From Bacillota bacterium (lineage in GTDB: Bacteria > Bacillota > Clostridia > Christensenellales > SZUA-584), in assembly GCA_023408075.1 (NCBI GenBank), contig JAEYKW010000042.1:1-64000 (forward strand): a stretch of DNA of 64,000 nucleotides, read 5' to 3'. The position numbers were made by a program, and so were the translations under genes. This document shows positions 35,114 through 42,715 of the stretch, in pieces; the stretch's first letter is position 1; each line of letters starts with the position of its first letter. The notes under the pieces were generated by a model. That model had not been told where the DNA came from. It saw only the letters and a program-made list of their open reading frames with translations, and did not search any database.

Positions 35114-35704
35114 CTAAGCGCCCATTCTTTTCAGCGCCATCAGTATCAATTCTTCCGACGTATCGCCGAGGTTCTTGACCGACGTGATTGCGCGCGTTGC
35201 CTCGGCGCGGTTGTACCCGAGCGCCACCAGCGCCGCCAGCGCTTCGGCCTCCGCGCCCATACCGCCCGGCTGTCCCGGCATGTCCGCCTCTCCCAGTATC
35301 TCCGTTTTGCCGATCTTCTCGGCGAGGTCGATGATGATGCGCTGCGCGGTCTTTTTGCCGATGCCCGGCACCTTCTGCAGCGCGGTTTCGTCCGACGTGA
35401 TGATCGCTGCGGCCAGCTCGCTGATCTTCATCGCGCTGAGCACCGCGAGCGCCGCTTTGGGGCCGATTCCCGATACGCCCGTTAAACGCACGAACATCTC
35501 GCGCTCCTCGGTCGTCACGAAGCCGTAAAGCGTATGCGCATCCTCACGCACCACGAAATGGCAGTACAGCTTGCAGAGCTCCCCCGCTTTTATATGCATC
35601 AGCGACTGCGACGTGGTGTATATGCGGTACCCGATGCCGCCCGTTTCGATCACGGCTGTGTCCTTGTCTGTGGAGACGACCTCACCCTTGATATAATCGT
35701 ACAT
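35114..35704 (-). CDS. ruvA: Holliday junction branch migration protein RuvA
   Basis: A 196-aa protein that binds the four-way junction as a tetramer and loads RuvB. OB-fold N-terminus (MYDYIKGEVVSTDKDTAVIETGGIGYRIYTT), two helix-hairpin-helix motifs (TGVSGIGPKAALAVL and KVPGIGKKTAQRIIIDL), and a C-terminal UBA-like domain III (EALAALVALGYNRAEA) that contacts RuvB. The ATG at 35704 has an AGAGGGG SD; it lies 11 nt after ruvC. Confidence 0.97.
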   Translation of the reverse strand: MYDYIKGEVVSTDKDTAVIETGGIGYRIYTTSQSLMHIKAGELCKLYCHFVVREDAHTLYGFVTTEEREMFVRLTGVSGIGPKAALAVLSAMKISELAAAIITSDETALQKVPGIGKKTAQRIIIDLAEKIGKTEILGEADMPGQPGGMGAEAEALAALVALGYNRAEATRAITSVKNLGDTSEELILMALKRMGA

Positions 35705-35715
35705 AAAAGCCCCTC

Positions 35716-36210
35716 TTATCTGATGCGGAACGTGTCCGCAAAACGGCTTGAATGCGCATGACAGATGGCACATGCCACTGCGTCCGCCGCATCGTCCGGC
35801 TTGATGACCGCATTCATACCGAGCAGCAGCCGCACCATGTCCTGCACCTGCTTTTTGTCCGCGTGGCCGTACCCCACGATGGCCTGCTTAATCTGCATCG
35901 GCGTGTATTCAAACAGCTCCGCGCCCGTGCTGAACGCCGCCGCCATCGCCGCACCGCGCGCCTGAGCGACCTGTATGACCGTCTTCACGTTCTTGCCCGC
36001 AAACAGCTCTTCAAACGCGATGCAGTCGGGCTGGTGCTTTTGAATCAGCGCGCCCACGTTTTCATGCACAATCTTGAGCCGACGCGGCAGCGGCATGCCC
36101 GCCTCGGTCACAATCACGCCGCATTCGATGAGGCAGATTTTGCTGCCCTCATAATTAACGACGCCGTACCCCATCAGCGCGATGCCCGGGTCGATGCCAA
36201 GTATGACCAT
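35716..36210 (-). CDS. ruvC: Crossover junction endodeoxyribonuclease RuvC
   Basis: A 164-aa Holliday junction resolvase of RNase H fold. Catalytic acidic residues: D7 in LGIDPG, the E in FEELFAGKN (about 67), and the DDAADA segment (about 138-142). It is first in the ruvC-ruvA operon; no yebC homologue lies upstream in this window. Confidence 0.96.
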   Translation of the reverse strand: MVILGIDPGIALMGYGVVNYEGSKICLIECGVIVTEAGMPLPRRLKIVHENVGALIQKHQPDCIAFEELFAGKNVKTVIQVAQARGAAMAAAFSTGAELFEYTPMQIKQAIVGYGHADKKQVQDMVRLLLGMNAVIKPDDAADAVACAICHAHSSRFADTFRIR

Positions 36211-36426
36211 TCATGCGTCCTTTCATAGCTTGTATAGCATAATTCTAAAGGCAAGGCATCTATCTGTCAAACATTAACGCGAACAATTATTCTCTATTTG
36301 CAAGGCAAAGCAACCTTCTTTGCAATGTCGCCAATCAGCCGATGATCTTAGGCTGTTTGACGTTATGATAAACTTTGGTTATAGTGGTATGTATAAAATT
36401 CTCATAATAACCGGAGATATCAATTA

Positions 36427-37383
36427 TTGAGAGAACCTGCACCTATACTCAAAGAGAATATCGAAAATATCGGCGGAAAGCTGAAAATAATACCTGCCGG
36501 TTTGCTGCCGCGCGTTGAAAATGCATGGCTTGAATGCATGGCGCAGCTGGGAAAAACGAGCATGTACCGCCGGATGCTGCATGATTACTTTGATTTCTCT
36601 TTGGATCCGAACATCAAATCGCTGGTCATCATCGCGCTGCCGTCTCCGCCGCTCTATGTGGATATAGCATGGGAGTCCCAAACACTCAAGGCCGTGGTTC
36701 CGCCCGCTTATCTGTACAGAGACCGGCAGCTCTCGGTGATCAAAAGCATTGTCAGCCGAGTTTTTGAGGAGTACGGGCTGCACTCTTACCCCGTCGTTCT
36801 GCCTAAAAAAATGCTGGCAGCCATAAGCGGGTTCGGGCAGTACGGCAGAAACAATATACTGTATATCCCCGGCCTCGGCTCGTGCCACCGGCTGACTGTC
36901 TTTGCGTCCGATATGGCGGCCGATAAAACGGCCATGCAGGAGAATATCGTTATGAACCGGTGCGCCGCGTGCGGCATCTGCGCCAGAAAATGCCCGACGG
37001 GCGCTATTGGCAGGAACGGCGGCATCATCAATGCGGACCGGTGCCTGACATATCATAATGAGATGGGCGATTCTCTGCCGGAGTGGCTGCAAAGCGGCTG
37101 GCACAACAGCCTTGTGGGGTGCACAAGGTGTCAGGAATTCTGTCCCGAAAACCGCGGGCTGTGGAACAGCAAAAAAGCAGCATCCTTTTCAGTCGAAGAC
37201 ACGCAGGCCGTCATGGAAAATGCGGCGTTCGATACGCTGAATGCGGGGCTGCGAACGCAGCTTAAAGATTTATGCCTGGACCGTTATTACGGTGTTCTGT
37301 CCCGCAATATCAGGCTGCTGCTCCATGCGGATCAAAATAAACCGGAGCATCAACATGATACCCCGGTCATTCATTCGATATAG
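36427..37383 (+). CDS. QueG-like 4Fe-4S double-cluster protein
   Basis: A 318-aa protein related to epoxyqueuosine reductase. An N-terminal cobalamin-binding-like region (about 1-170, with SGFGQYGRNNILYIPGLGS resembling the family G-x-x-G-K-x-x segment) is followed by two ferredoxin-type motifs, CAACGICARKCPTGAI and CTRCQEFCPEN. The C-terminal HEAT-repeat region of full QueG is absent. QueG reduces epoxyqueuosine to queuosine using B12, so this could complete the Tgt-QueA pathway encoded nearby, but shorter relatives exist with unknown substrates. The start is TTG with GGAGAT about 8 nt upstream. It is divergent from ruvC. Confidence 0.8.
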   Translation: MREPAPILKENIENIGGKLKIIPAGLLPRVENAWLECMAQLGKTSMYRRMLHDYFDFSLDPNIKSLVIIALPSPPLYVDIAWESQTLKAVVPPAYLYRDRQLSVIKSIVSRVFEEYGLHSYPVVLPKKMLAAISGFGQYGRNNILYIPGLGSCHRLTVFASDMAADKTAMQENIVMNRCAACGICARKCPTGAIGRNGGIINADRCLTYHNEMGDSLPEWLQSGWHNSLVGCTRCQEFCPENRGLWNSKKAASFSVEDTQAVMENAAFDTLNAGLRTQLKDLCLDRYYGVLSRNIRLLLHADQNKPEHQHDTPVIHSI

Positions 37384-37490
37384 CCGCTCTATTGTCTAAT
37401 CATATCACCATTTCCTCATTCAGCCGCTATAAAAGCCCCTCCTCCAATCCACCCCTTTGGGGTAGTTAAAAGGAAGCCAAGAGTGACGAT

Positions 37491-39149
37491 TTATGCCTGC
37501 TCGGTCTGGGCCTTCGTCTTCATGCCGTGGAAGCACAAATCAAGATGCTTTTCCTCAATGCGTCTCTTGCTGATGATCTGCGCAATCACCGTCGCGATGA
37601 TCGCAATCGGCAGCCCGACGATCAGCGGGTCCACCACATCGAGGTTGGAGCCTGCGGGCGCGAGCGTTGGTACGCCGAACAGCCATTCGCACACCTTTAA
37701 CACCGTGGCTTCTTTGGCATGCATGAACATCATCCACAGCAGGCTGGCCGCAGAGCCCGCCACCATGCCCGAAACCGCAGCGGCGCGCGTCATCTTTTTA
37801 AAGTACAGCGCGCCAAAGTACATCGGCAGGAACGCCGCGCAGCAAAGCCCGAAGAACAAGGCTGTGGCGATTGTGATGGCCCCGTCCCAAACCGTCGGCA
37901 GCACGAATGAAAGGACAATCGTCACCACGATAGCCACCAGCACACCGATGCGCGAGACCAGCATGCTCTTGCGGGGGCTTTCATCCTTGATCTTGAATAT
38001 ATCGCGGCCCACCGCCGTACCGATCGCGTGGAACTGCGAACTGATGGTGGACATGCCCGCCGCGAGCAGCAGCACGAGGAACACCGTCACAAACCACTCG
38101 GGCATAAAGTTATCAAGGAACATCGGTATGATGCTGTCGGTGGAACCGCCCGCCGCAGCTATCGCCACCTGTCCCTGCGCGTTGAAGAACAGTACGTTCG
38201 AAAGCGCGCCCACCACAAAAGCCACGCCCGTCATAAACAGTATGAACACGCCGCCGATCGGCACGGCGCGGTTGATTTCGCGGTCACTCTTGACCGTCAT
38301 GAAGCGCACGGCCAGCTGCGGCTGCGCGAGCACGCCGATGCCGACGCCAAGCACGATTGTGGTGATCACTGTCCACCAGTATTTCGAGCCCTCAAGCGGC
38401 ATGGACGTCCAGCCGTTAAAGCCGCCCGCCTGCAATTTGGTGATTTGGTCGGCGACTGCGGGATTTGTGGAAAGGTCCGTCAGCTGCTGATGAGCCGATG
38501 AAACGCCGCCCAGCTGCGCGTAGACCGCGACCAGCAGCACGACCATGCCCACGAGCATGATGACGCCCTGAAACGCGTCCGTATACATCACGCCCTTGAT
38601 GCCGCCGAACAGCACATACGCCGCAATGAGCACACCGAACACGAGCAGCGCGATGTCATACGGCACCCCAAGGCCGCTTTCCAAAGCCTCGGCCACTCCG
38701 ATCATGACGGCAGCCGTATAAACGGGCATAAATATGAAAATAACAATTCCGATGTATTTTTGAATGAACTTGGATTGAAAGCGTTTGCCTAAGAACTCGG
38801 GGAATGTATGCGCATTGAGATTCTGACCGATCCGTCGCGTTCTTTTGCCGAAGAAAACAAACGCGATGAATATGCCAAGGAAGATGTTCAAAAAAGTCAG
38901 CCACAGCAGGCTCATGCCGAACACACCCGCGTTTCCGCCGAAGCCGACAATCGCGGACGTGCTGATAAACGTGGCGCCATATGAAAGCGCCATAATCATC
39001 GGATGGGTTTTGCGCCCTCCGATCAGGTAATCGCTCGTTGTTTTCGTCCGTTTGTACCCGAGAATACCGAGCACCGCCACCGCCGCCAGATAAACAATGA
39101 TCACAATCGTTTTTATAACCATATTGGTATCAACCATATTGGGTTCCAT
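37491..39149 (-). CDS. Sodium:solute symporter (SSS family)
   Basis: A 552-aa transporter with about 13 TM helices, of the LeuT-fold SSS family. Family marks: SDYLIGGRKTHPMIMALSYGATFISTSAIVGFGG, the GGIKGVMYTDAFQGVIMLVG motif in TM6, and a Na2-site-like serine pair near AGMSTISSQFHAIGTAVGRDIFK. The substrate (pantothenate, carboxylate or amino acid) cannot be assigned. The start is uncertain among ATGs at 39149, 39137 and 39122. It follows a 59-aa accessory gene by 22 nt; the operon leader has an attenuator-like hairpin. Confidence 0.92.
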   Translation of the reverse strand: MEPNMVDTNMVIKTIVIIVYLAAVAVLGILGYKRTKTTSDYLIGGRKTHPMIMALSYGATFISTSAIVGFGGNAGVFGMSLLWLTFLNIFLGIFIAFVFFGKRTRRIGQNLNAHTFPEFLGKRFQSKFIQKYIGIVIFIFMPVYTAAVMIGVAEALESGLGVPYDIALLVFGVLIAAYVLFGGIKGVMYTDAFQGVIMLVGMVVLLVAVYAQLGGVSSAHQQLTDLSTNPAVADQITKLQAGGFNGWTSMPLEGSKYWWTVITTIVLGVGIGVLAQPQLAVRFMTVKSDREINRAVPIGGVFILFMTGVAFVVGALSNVLFFNAQGQVAIAAAGGSTDSIIPMFLDNFMPEWFVTVFLVLLLAAGMSTISSQFHAIGTAVGRDIFKIKDESPRKSMLVSRIGVLVAIVVTIVLSFVLPTVWDGAITIATALFFGLCCAAFLPMYFGALYFKKMTRAAAVSGMVAGSAASLLWMMFMHAKEATVLKVCEWLFGVPTLAPAGSNLDVVDPLIVGLPIAIIATVIAQIISKRRIEEKHLDLCFHGMKTKAQTEQA

Positions 39150-39171
39150 CCTTTCCTTTCATTTTCTTTGC

Positions 39172-39351
39172 CTAGATTTCGAGTTTTTCAGTGATATCCC
39201 GCTCGGTGTCTTCCCAGTTTTTCTCAACCTCGGGTTCGTTGATATCGGCGCCCTTGTTCCAGTTCACAATTCCGTAGATCACGCAGAGCAGTGTTGATGC
39301 GATACAAAGCACGTACACCAAAGAGATCCAGAAATCACCCATTCCCAGCAT
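39172..39351 (-). CDS. Symporter small accessory protein
   Basis: A 59-aa protein read directly from the minus strand, ATG at 39351 (SD GGAGGTG), TAG at 39172. One TM helix (about 7-28, with WISLVYVLCIASTLLCVIYG) is followed by a short charged tail (WNKG, then EVEKNWEDTERDITEKLEI). A small one-helix protein with W-NKG after the helix, encoded immediately before an SSS symporter, matches the known 'symporter small accessory protein' family. It is presumably a subunit or stabiliser of the symporter. Confidence 0.85.
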   Translation of the reverse strand: MLGMGDFWISLVYVLCIASTLLCVIYGIVNWNKGADINEPEVEKNWEDTERDITEKLEI

Positions 39352-39401
39352 TTTTGTTTCACCTCCGTTTATTCATTTTTGAAATGTCTGCCTTATAAAT
39401 T

Positions 39402-39432
39402 TAAAAAACCTTTCGGAAGGTATCCGAAAGGT
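39402..39432 (-). terminator. Leader terminator/attenuator of the symporter operon
   Basis: The perfect 10-bp stem ACCTTTCGGA/TCCGAAAGGT with a 5-nt loop is followed on the minus strand by TTTTTT. It lies about 50 nt upstream of the accessory gene ATG and downstream of the promoter, so it ends or attenuates the transcript in the leader. Confidence 0.75.
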
Positions 39433-39509
39433 AAAAAGAATCGCATTCATCCACTGAAATTGTGCGCTGAATATCTTTTACCGTTCTGCCGTACTACCTT
39501 GTGATTTCA

Positions 39510-39538
39510 ATATATATGATGGATTTATCTGTTGTCAA
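39510..39538 (-). promoter_or_regulatory. Promoter of the symporter operon
   Basis: On the minus strand TTGACA (39533-39538) is 16-17 nt from a TATATA-type -10 (39510-39516). The leader to the ATG is about 150 nt and contains the 39402-39432 hairpin. The sequence 39539-39756 beyond it, up to the HAD gene, shows no other gene. Confidence 0.55.
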
Positions 39539-39756
39539 CAGATTATTATGACTCTGCTTTCTGCCAAATGCCCCTGCTGCGGCATGCTGTCTCGGGCAAC
39601 TTCCGCCGCGCGAATCCGGTCGGTTTTCCAAGCTCAAGAACCAGATTGCCGGGCGGCAAGTGGCAGTTGCCGAATCCCAAAAACTTGACATTATCGGGTG
39701 ATTGTATTAACGTTTCGTTGTTAATGATTTTTCAGACAACTTTTGTGAGGTACATC

Positions 39757-40395
39757 ATGATTAAAGCAGTGATATTTGATATGGACGGCACGCTTGGCGA
39801 CACCATGCAGCTGATTGTCCGGTCTTTCCGGGAAGCGATAGAACCGCGCGCGGGCCGCGCCGTCAGCGACGAAGAGATCATGGCGACATTCGGCCCATCC
39901 GAGGAGGGCACGATCCAGGCGCTGATCCCGGAACACTTTGACGAGGGACTCAAAGCGTATCTTCAAAGCTACGAAACGCTGCATGTCGAATACCCGGCTC
40001 CGTTCGACGGCATCAAGGAACTGCTGTTGGATATAAAAAACAAGACTCTTAAGCTCGGTCTGGTCACGGGCAAAGGCGCTGCCGGCACAAAAATCACGCT
40101 CAAAAAATACGGATTGGAAAACGTTTTTGATGATATCGACACCGGCGCACCCGAAGGGCCGAGAAAACCTCAGGGGCTCAAAAAGCTATTAAGCGAATTC
40201 GGCGTTGAGCCGCACGAAGCGGTGTATGTCGGCGATATGCCAAGTGACATCACGGCGTGCAGTGAGGTGGGTATCCCCGTCATATCGGCCGCATGGGCCA
40301 GCACCGCCGAAACAGAAAAATTAAAAGAAATGAACCCCGGGTTCACGTTTGAAAGCGTGGAAGCGTTCAAAGAATATTTAATGAGCATCATCTAA
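39757..40395 (+). CDS. HAD-superfamily phosphatase (phosphoglycolate phosphatase-like)
   Basis: A 212-aa HAD hydrolase, subfamily IA. Motif I is FDMDGTLGDT with D8 and D10, motif II is VTGKG, motif III is in the RKPQG region, and motif IV is VGDMPSDITA. A helical cap occupies about 15-80. The substrate is unknown; relatives dephosphorylate phosphoglycolate or PPi (PpaX-like). The ATG at 39757 has a GAGG SD; longer in-frame starts (39532) reach into the promoter region. It converges on the GNAT gene with a 4-bp overlap of stops. Confidence 0.9.
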   Translation: MIKAVIFDMDGTLGDTMQLIVRSFREAIEPRAGRAVSDEEIMATFGPSEEGTIQALIPEHFDEGLKAYLQSYETLHVEYPAPFDGIKELLLDIKNKTLKLGLVTGKGAAGTKITLKKYGLENVFDDIDTGAPEGPRKPQGLKKLLSEFGVEPHEAVYVGDMPSDITACSEVGIPVISAAWASTAETEKLKEMNPGFTFESVEAFKEYLMSII

Positions 40396-40835
40396 TCGAG
40401 CGTCATCAGAAAGCTGATGCCATGAACAGGAAACCCCAAGCCCTCATAAAACTGATGGGCTTTTTTTCTTTTTGCCCCGCTCGAAAGCACGGCTTTGTAG
40501 CAGCCCTTTTCGCGGCACAGCGCGACCGCGCGCGTCATCATCTCTTTGCCGATACCCTGCCCCTGCAAACCCGATTTCACAACAACAGCCTCGATCACTG
40601 CCGATTTTGCGCCCGCATGCACAAGATTATCGAGCACCGCGAGCGTAAACGTCCCGACGATATCTCCGTCCCGTTCGGCGACGTATACGCTGTAATCGGG
40701 ATAGGCCTGCATCTTTTCAAAAATCGGCGCGGCCTGCTCAGTGGTCAGGCTCTTACCGTCCATATCGGGCTGCCGATACAGCGCAAGTATACCCGACAGG
40801 TCCTTTTCTTCGGCTTCTCTAATGGTCAGCATCAT
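40392..40835 (-). CDS. GNAT family N-acetyltransferase
   Basis: A 147-aa acetyl-CoA-dependent acetyltransferase fold. The pyrophosphate-binding motif A is in AVVVKSGLQGQGIGKEMMTRAV (Q/RxxGxG/A type), with VYVAERDGDIVGTFTL as the central strands and a C-terminal HQFYEGLGF. The acceptor is unknown. The ATG lies one base after the preceding gene's stop, so it forms an operon with the two small paralogues 40837-41367. Confidence 0.92.
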   Translation of the reverse strand: MMLTIREAEEKDLSGILALYRQPDMDGKSLTTEQAAPIFEKMQAYPDYSVYVAERDGDIVGTFTLAVLDNLVHAGAKSAVIEAVVVKSGLQGQGIGKEMMTRAVALCREKGCYKAVLSSGAKRKKAHQFYEGLGFPVHGISFLMTLD

Positions 40836-40836
40836 G

Positions 40837-41097
40837 TTATTTCGCCGTCGCCTGACGGATCAGATATCGCGCCTGCTCAGCGTCCTCTTTGCGCACAAAG
40901 AGCCGGTATTGTTTGGTATAATCCGTATGGCTGCCGATGATTGCGTTGCTTCGAATGGCGCTTCCGTGCCCGAGCCACGCGCCCGCGTGCGCAAACAGCT
41001 TGCGTTTATATGGCATGCCCGCCCGCGTCACGGCGTCACGCGCTTTGATGAAGTCTTCCATTGAAAAGCCCATATAAACTTCTTCCCAGCCGAACAT
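40837..41097 (-). CDS. Small conserved protein, paralogue 2
   Basis: An 86-aa protein sharing its whole length with the neighbour at 41110-41367: both begin MFGW-E-VY and end K-QYRLFV-K-D-EQA-YLI. The layout (beta-alpha-beta, with a final RLFVRKEDAEQARYLI) resembles DUF2007-type small proteins, but I am not certain. The function is unknown. It is part of a three-gene operon with GNAT downstream. Confidence 0.75.
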   Translation of the reverse strand: MFGWEEVYMGFSMEDFIKARDAVTRAGMPYKRKLFAHAGAWLGHGSAIRSNAIIGSHTDYTKQYRLFVRKEDAEQARYLIRQATAK

Positions 41098-41109
41098 CAG
41101 GCACCCTCC

Positions 41110-41367
41110 TTATCCTCTCATCGCATTTCCGATCAGATACTGCGCCTGCTCGAAATCCCGCTTCTTGACGAACAGTCGATACTGTTTCGCAGCATTCAGG
41201 TCAAGCCCTATACTGCCGCCGCTTCGCATATTATCTCTGCCGAATAAAGAGCTTGACGTTTCGCCCGACCTCCAATGATACCTCACGCCGTTTTGTTCAA
41301 GTGTCTCTCTCGCTTTTTCGAGATCGCTTATTGATATCGTGATATAAACTTCGCGCCAGCCAAACAT
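41110..41367 (-). CDS. Small conserved protein, paralogue 1
   Basis: An 85-aa protein, the tandem duplicate of the 40837-41097 gene 12 nt downstream. Conserved pairs: MFGWREVYITISISDLEKAR and AAKQYRLFVKKRDFEQAQYLIGNAM. The middle part (residues 30-55) differs, as expected after duplication and divergence. The function is unknown. Confidence 0.75.
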   Translation of the reverse strand: MFGWREVYITISISDLEKARETLEQNGVRYHWRSGETSSSLFGRDNMRSGGSIGLDLNAAKQYRLFVKKRDFEQAQYLIGNAMRG

Positions 41368-41442
41368 GGTTCTTCCCCCTCATGGTATATATCATATATA
41401 AGGAAGATATAACCATATACAGATACTGTCAAGTGTTTGCGA

Positions 41443-42240
41443 TTATTCGTCTATGCCAAGCAGCTTCGCGGCGTTGCCATAGAGTATCTTTTCGTTTTCT
41501 TCATCCGTAAAGCCAAGCGCATAGAAGCGCTCCATCTCATCCTTGTGCAGCCACATCGGATAGTCGCTGCCGAACAGCACCTTGTCGATGCCGTGCGTGC
41601 GGATGATTGCCGCCGCCTTTTCGGGCGTCATAAACGCAAGCGCGCTCGAGGTGTCGATATAGATATCATGCCCGATGATCGTCTCTATCGCCTCATCCCA
41701 CCGCGAATAGCCGCCGAGGTGCGGCGCGATCACAGTCAGAGACGGAAACTTGTTGATCACATTGAGCAGCCTTGACGGTGACGACGCGTCCGAGCGTTCA
41801 TCGCCCATATGGATGAGCAGCGGCAGCCGAGAGGCCATCGCTTCGTAAATCGGAAACAGCTTCGGATCGTCGATATCGAATTTCTGAAAGTCGGGATGCA
41901 GCTTGACGCCTTGCAAACCCAGCTCGATGATTTCATCGATCACTGCGCGCGGATGAAGCGTATCCTGATGGATCGTGCCGAAGCCGATAAAGCGGCTGTC
42001 GCTGTCCTGCACGCTTTTGATATAGCGGTTGATAGCCTGTACCTGATCCGCCGTCGTTGCCGCCGAATTGACGACGTATTTGACAACGTGATATGGATTG
42101 CCGCGAAGCAGCAGGTCCTCCGGCGAGCCTTCCCCGTACATCGGGATGTCGTAAAAGCGACCGATGGCCTCCACCGCTTTTTTGCGTATCGGTTCGGGGA
42201 ACACATGCGCATGCGTGTCGATGATTTTTTGTTGTTTCAT
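41443..42240 (-). CDS. Amidohydrolase family 2 (metal-dependent hydrolase)
   Basis: A 265-aa TIM-barrel hydrolase or decarboxylase-like enzyme. Metal-site marks: DTHAHVFPE at the N-terminus, GVKLHPDFQ, LLIHMGDE, VIAPHLGGYSRWDEA, DTSSALAFM and LFGSDYPMW with the catalytic Asp. This set is typical of amidohydrolase_2 proteins (ACMSD-like); the substrate is unknown. The ATG at 42240 with GAGG 9 nt upstream is preferred to the one at 42255, which lacks an SD. Confidence 0.88.
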   Translation of the reverse strand: MKQQKIIDTHAHVFPEPIRKKAVEAIGRFYDIPMYGEGSPEDLLLRGNPYHVVKYVVNSAATTADQVQAINRYIKSVQDSDSRFIGFGTIHQDTLHPRAVIDEIIELGLQGVKLHPDFQKFDIDDPKLFPIYEAMASRLPLLIHMGDERSDASSPSRLLNVINKFPSLTVIAPHLGGYSRWDEAIETIIGHDIYIDTSSALAFMTPEKAAAIIRTHGIDKVLFGSDYPMWLHKDEMERFYALGFTDEENEKILYGNAAKLLGIDE

Positions 42241-42327
42241 AGTTTGTGGCCTCATATATTCTATAAGCTTTACACGCCAAAAGACGTGTTGAAATCCGTA
42301 TTATTCTTCTTTGCCAACGTATCAGAT

Positions 42328-42497
42328 CAATTCTCAGTCAGCATAGCTGATCTTTTAAAAGGAGCTCAGGCTGCTGACAAAGTGACCTATGTCATTCTGA
42401 ACGAGTGTAGCAAAGTGACTACGCAGTGGGCTAGAATCCCATGTATAAAGCGTTTTTATCATGGGATGCATTCGTCGCTCCGCTCCTCAGCATGACA
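42328..42497. repeat. Family B fragment and family C copy
   Basis: 42328-42368 is a family B half (CAATTCTCAGTCAGCATAGC, then AAAAGGAGCTC). 42391-42496 is a full family C palindrome (GTCATTCTGAACGAG...ATCCCATG...CATGGGATG...CAGCATGAC). Confidence 0.75.
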
Positions 42498-42538
42498 AAA
42501 AAGGGGGGCATCATCAAGCTGAGCTCTTTTTCAAAGAT

Positions 42539-42647
42539 CAATCCTCAGTCAGCATAGCTGACAGCTCCTTTTCAAAGGAGCCTATTCGATGCACAAACCA
42601 AGCCTCCTTTTGAAAGGAGGTGGCACGCGCAGCGTGACGGAGGATTG
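42539..42647. repeat. Family B inverted-repeat element (109 bp)
   Basis: Starts CAATCCTCAGTCAGC and ends CGTGACGGAGGATTG, giving about 13-bp terminal inverted repeats. Inner hairpins are CTCCTTTTCAAAGGAG and CCTCCTTTTGAAAGGAGG. It is the same family as 27855-27964 in the opposite orientation. Apart from these repeats 42241-42715 holds nothing recognised. Confidence 0.8.
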
Positions 42648-42715
42648 TATACCGGCTGGAATTTGCTCGATCTCACAGCGCCGCACGCTCTCCAATAGCC
42701 GCACTTGATCAGTAT

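Noticed and set aside
39097..39297. A 66-aa plus-strand ORF near the symporter
   Set aside because: Antisense shadow of the symporter small accessory gene.
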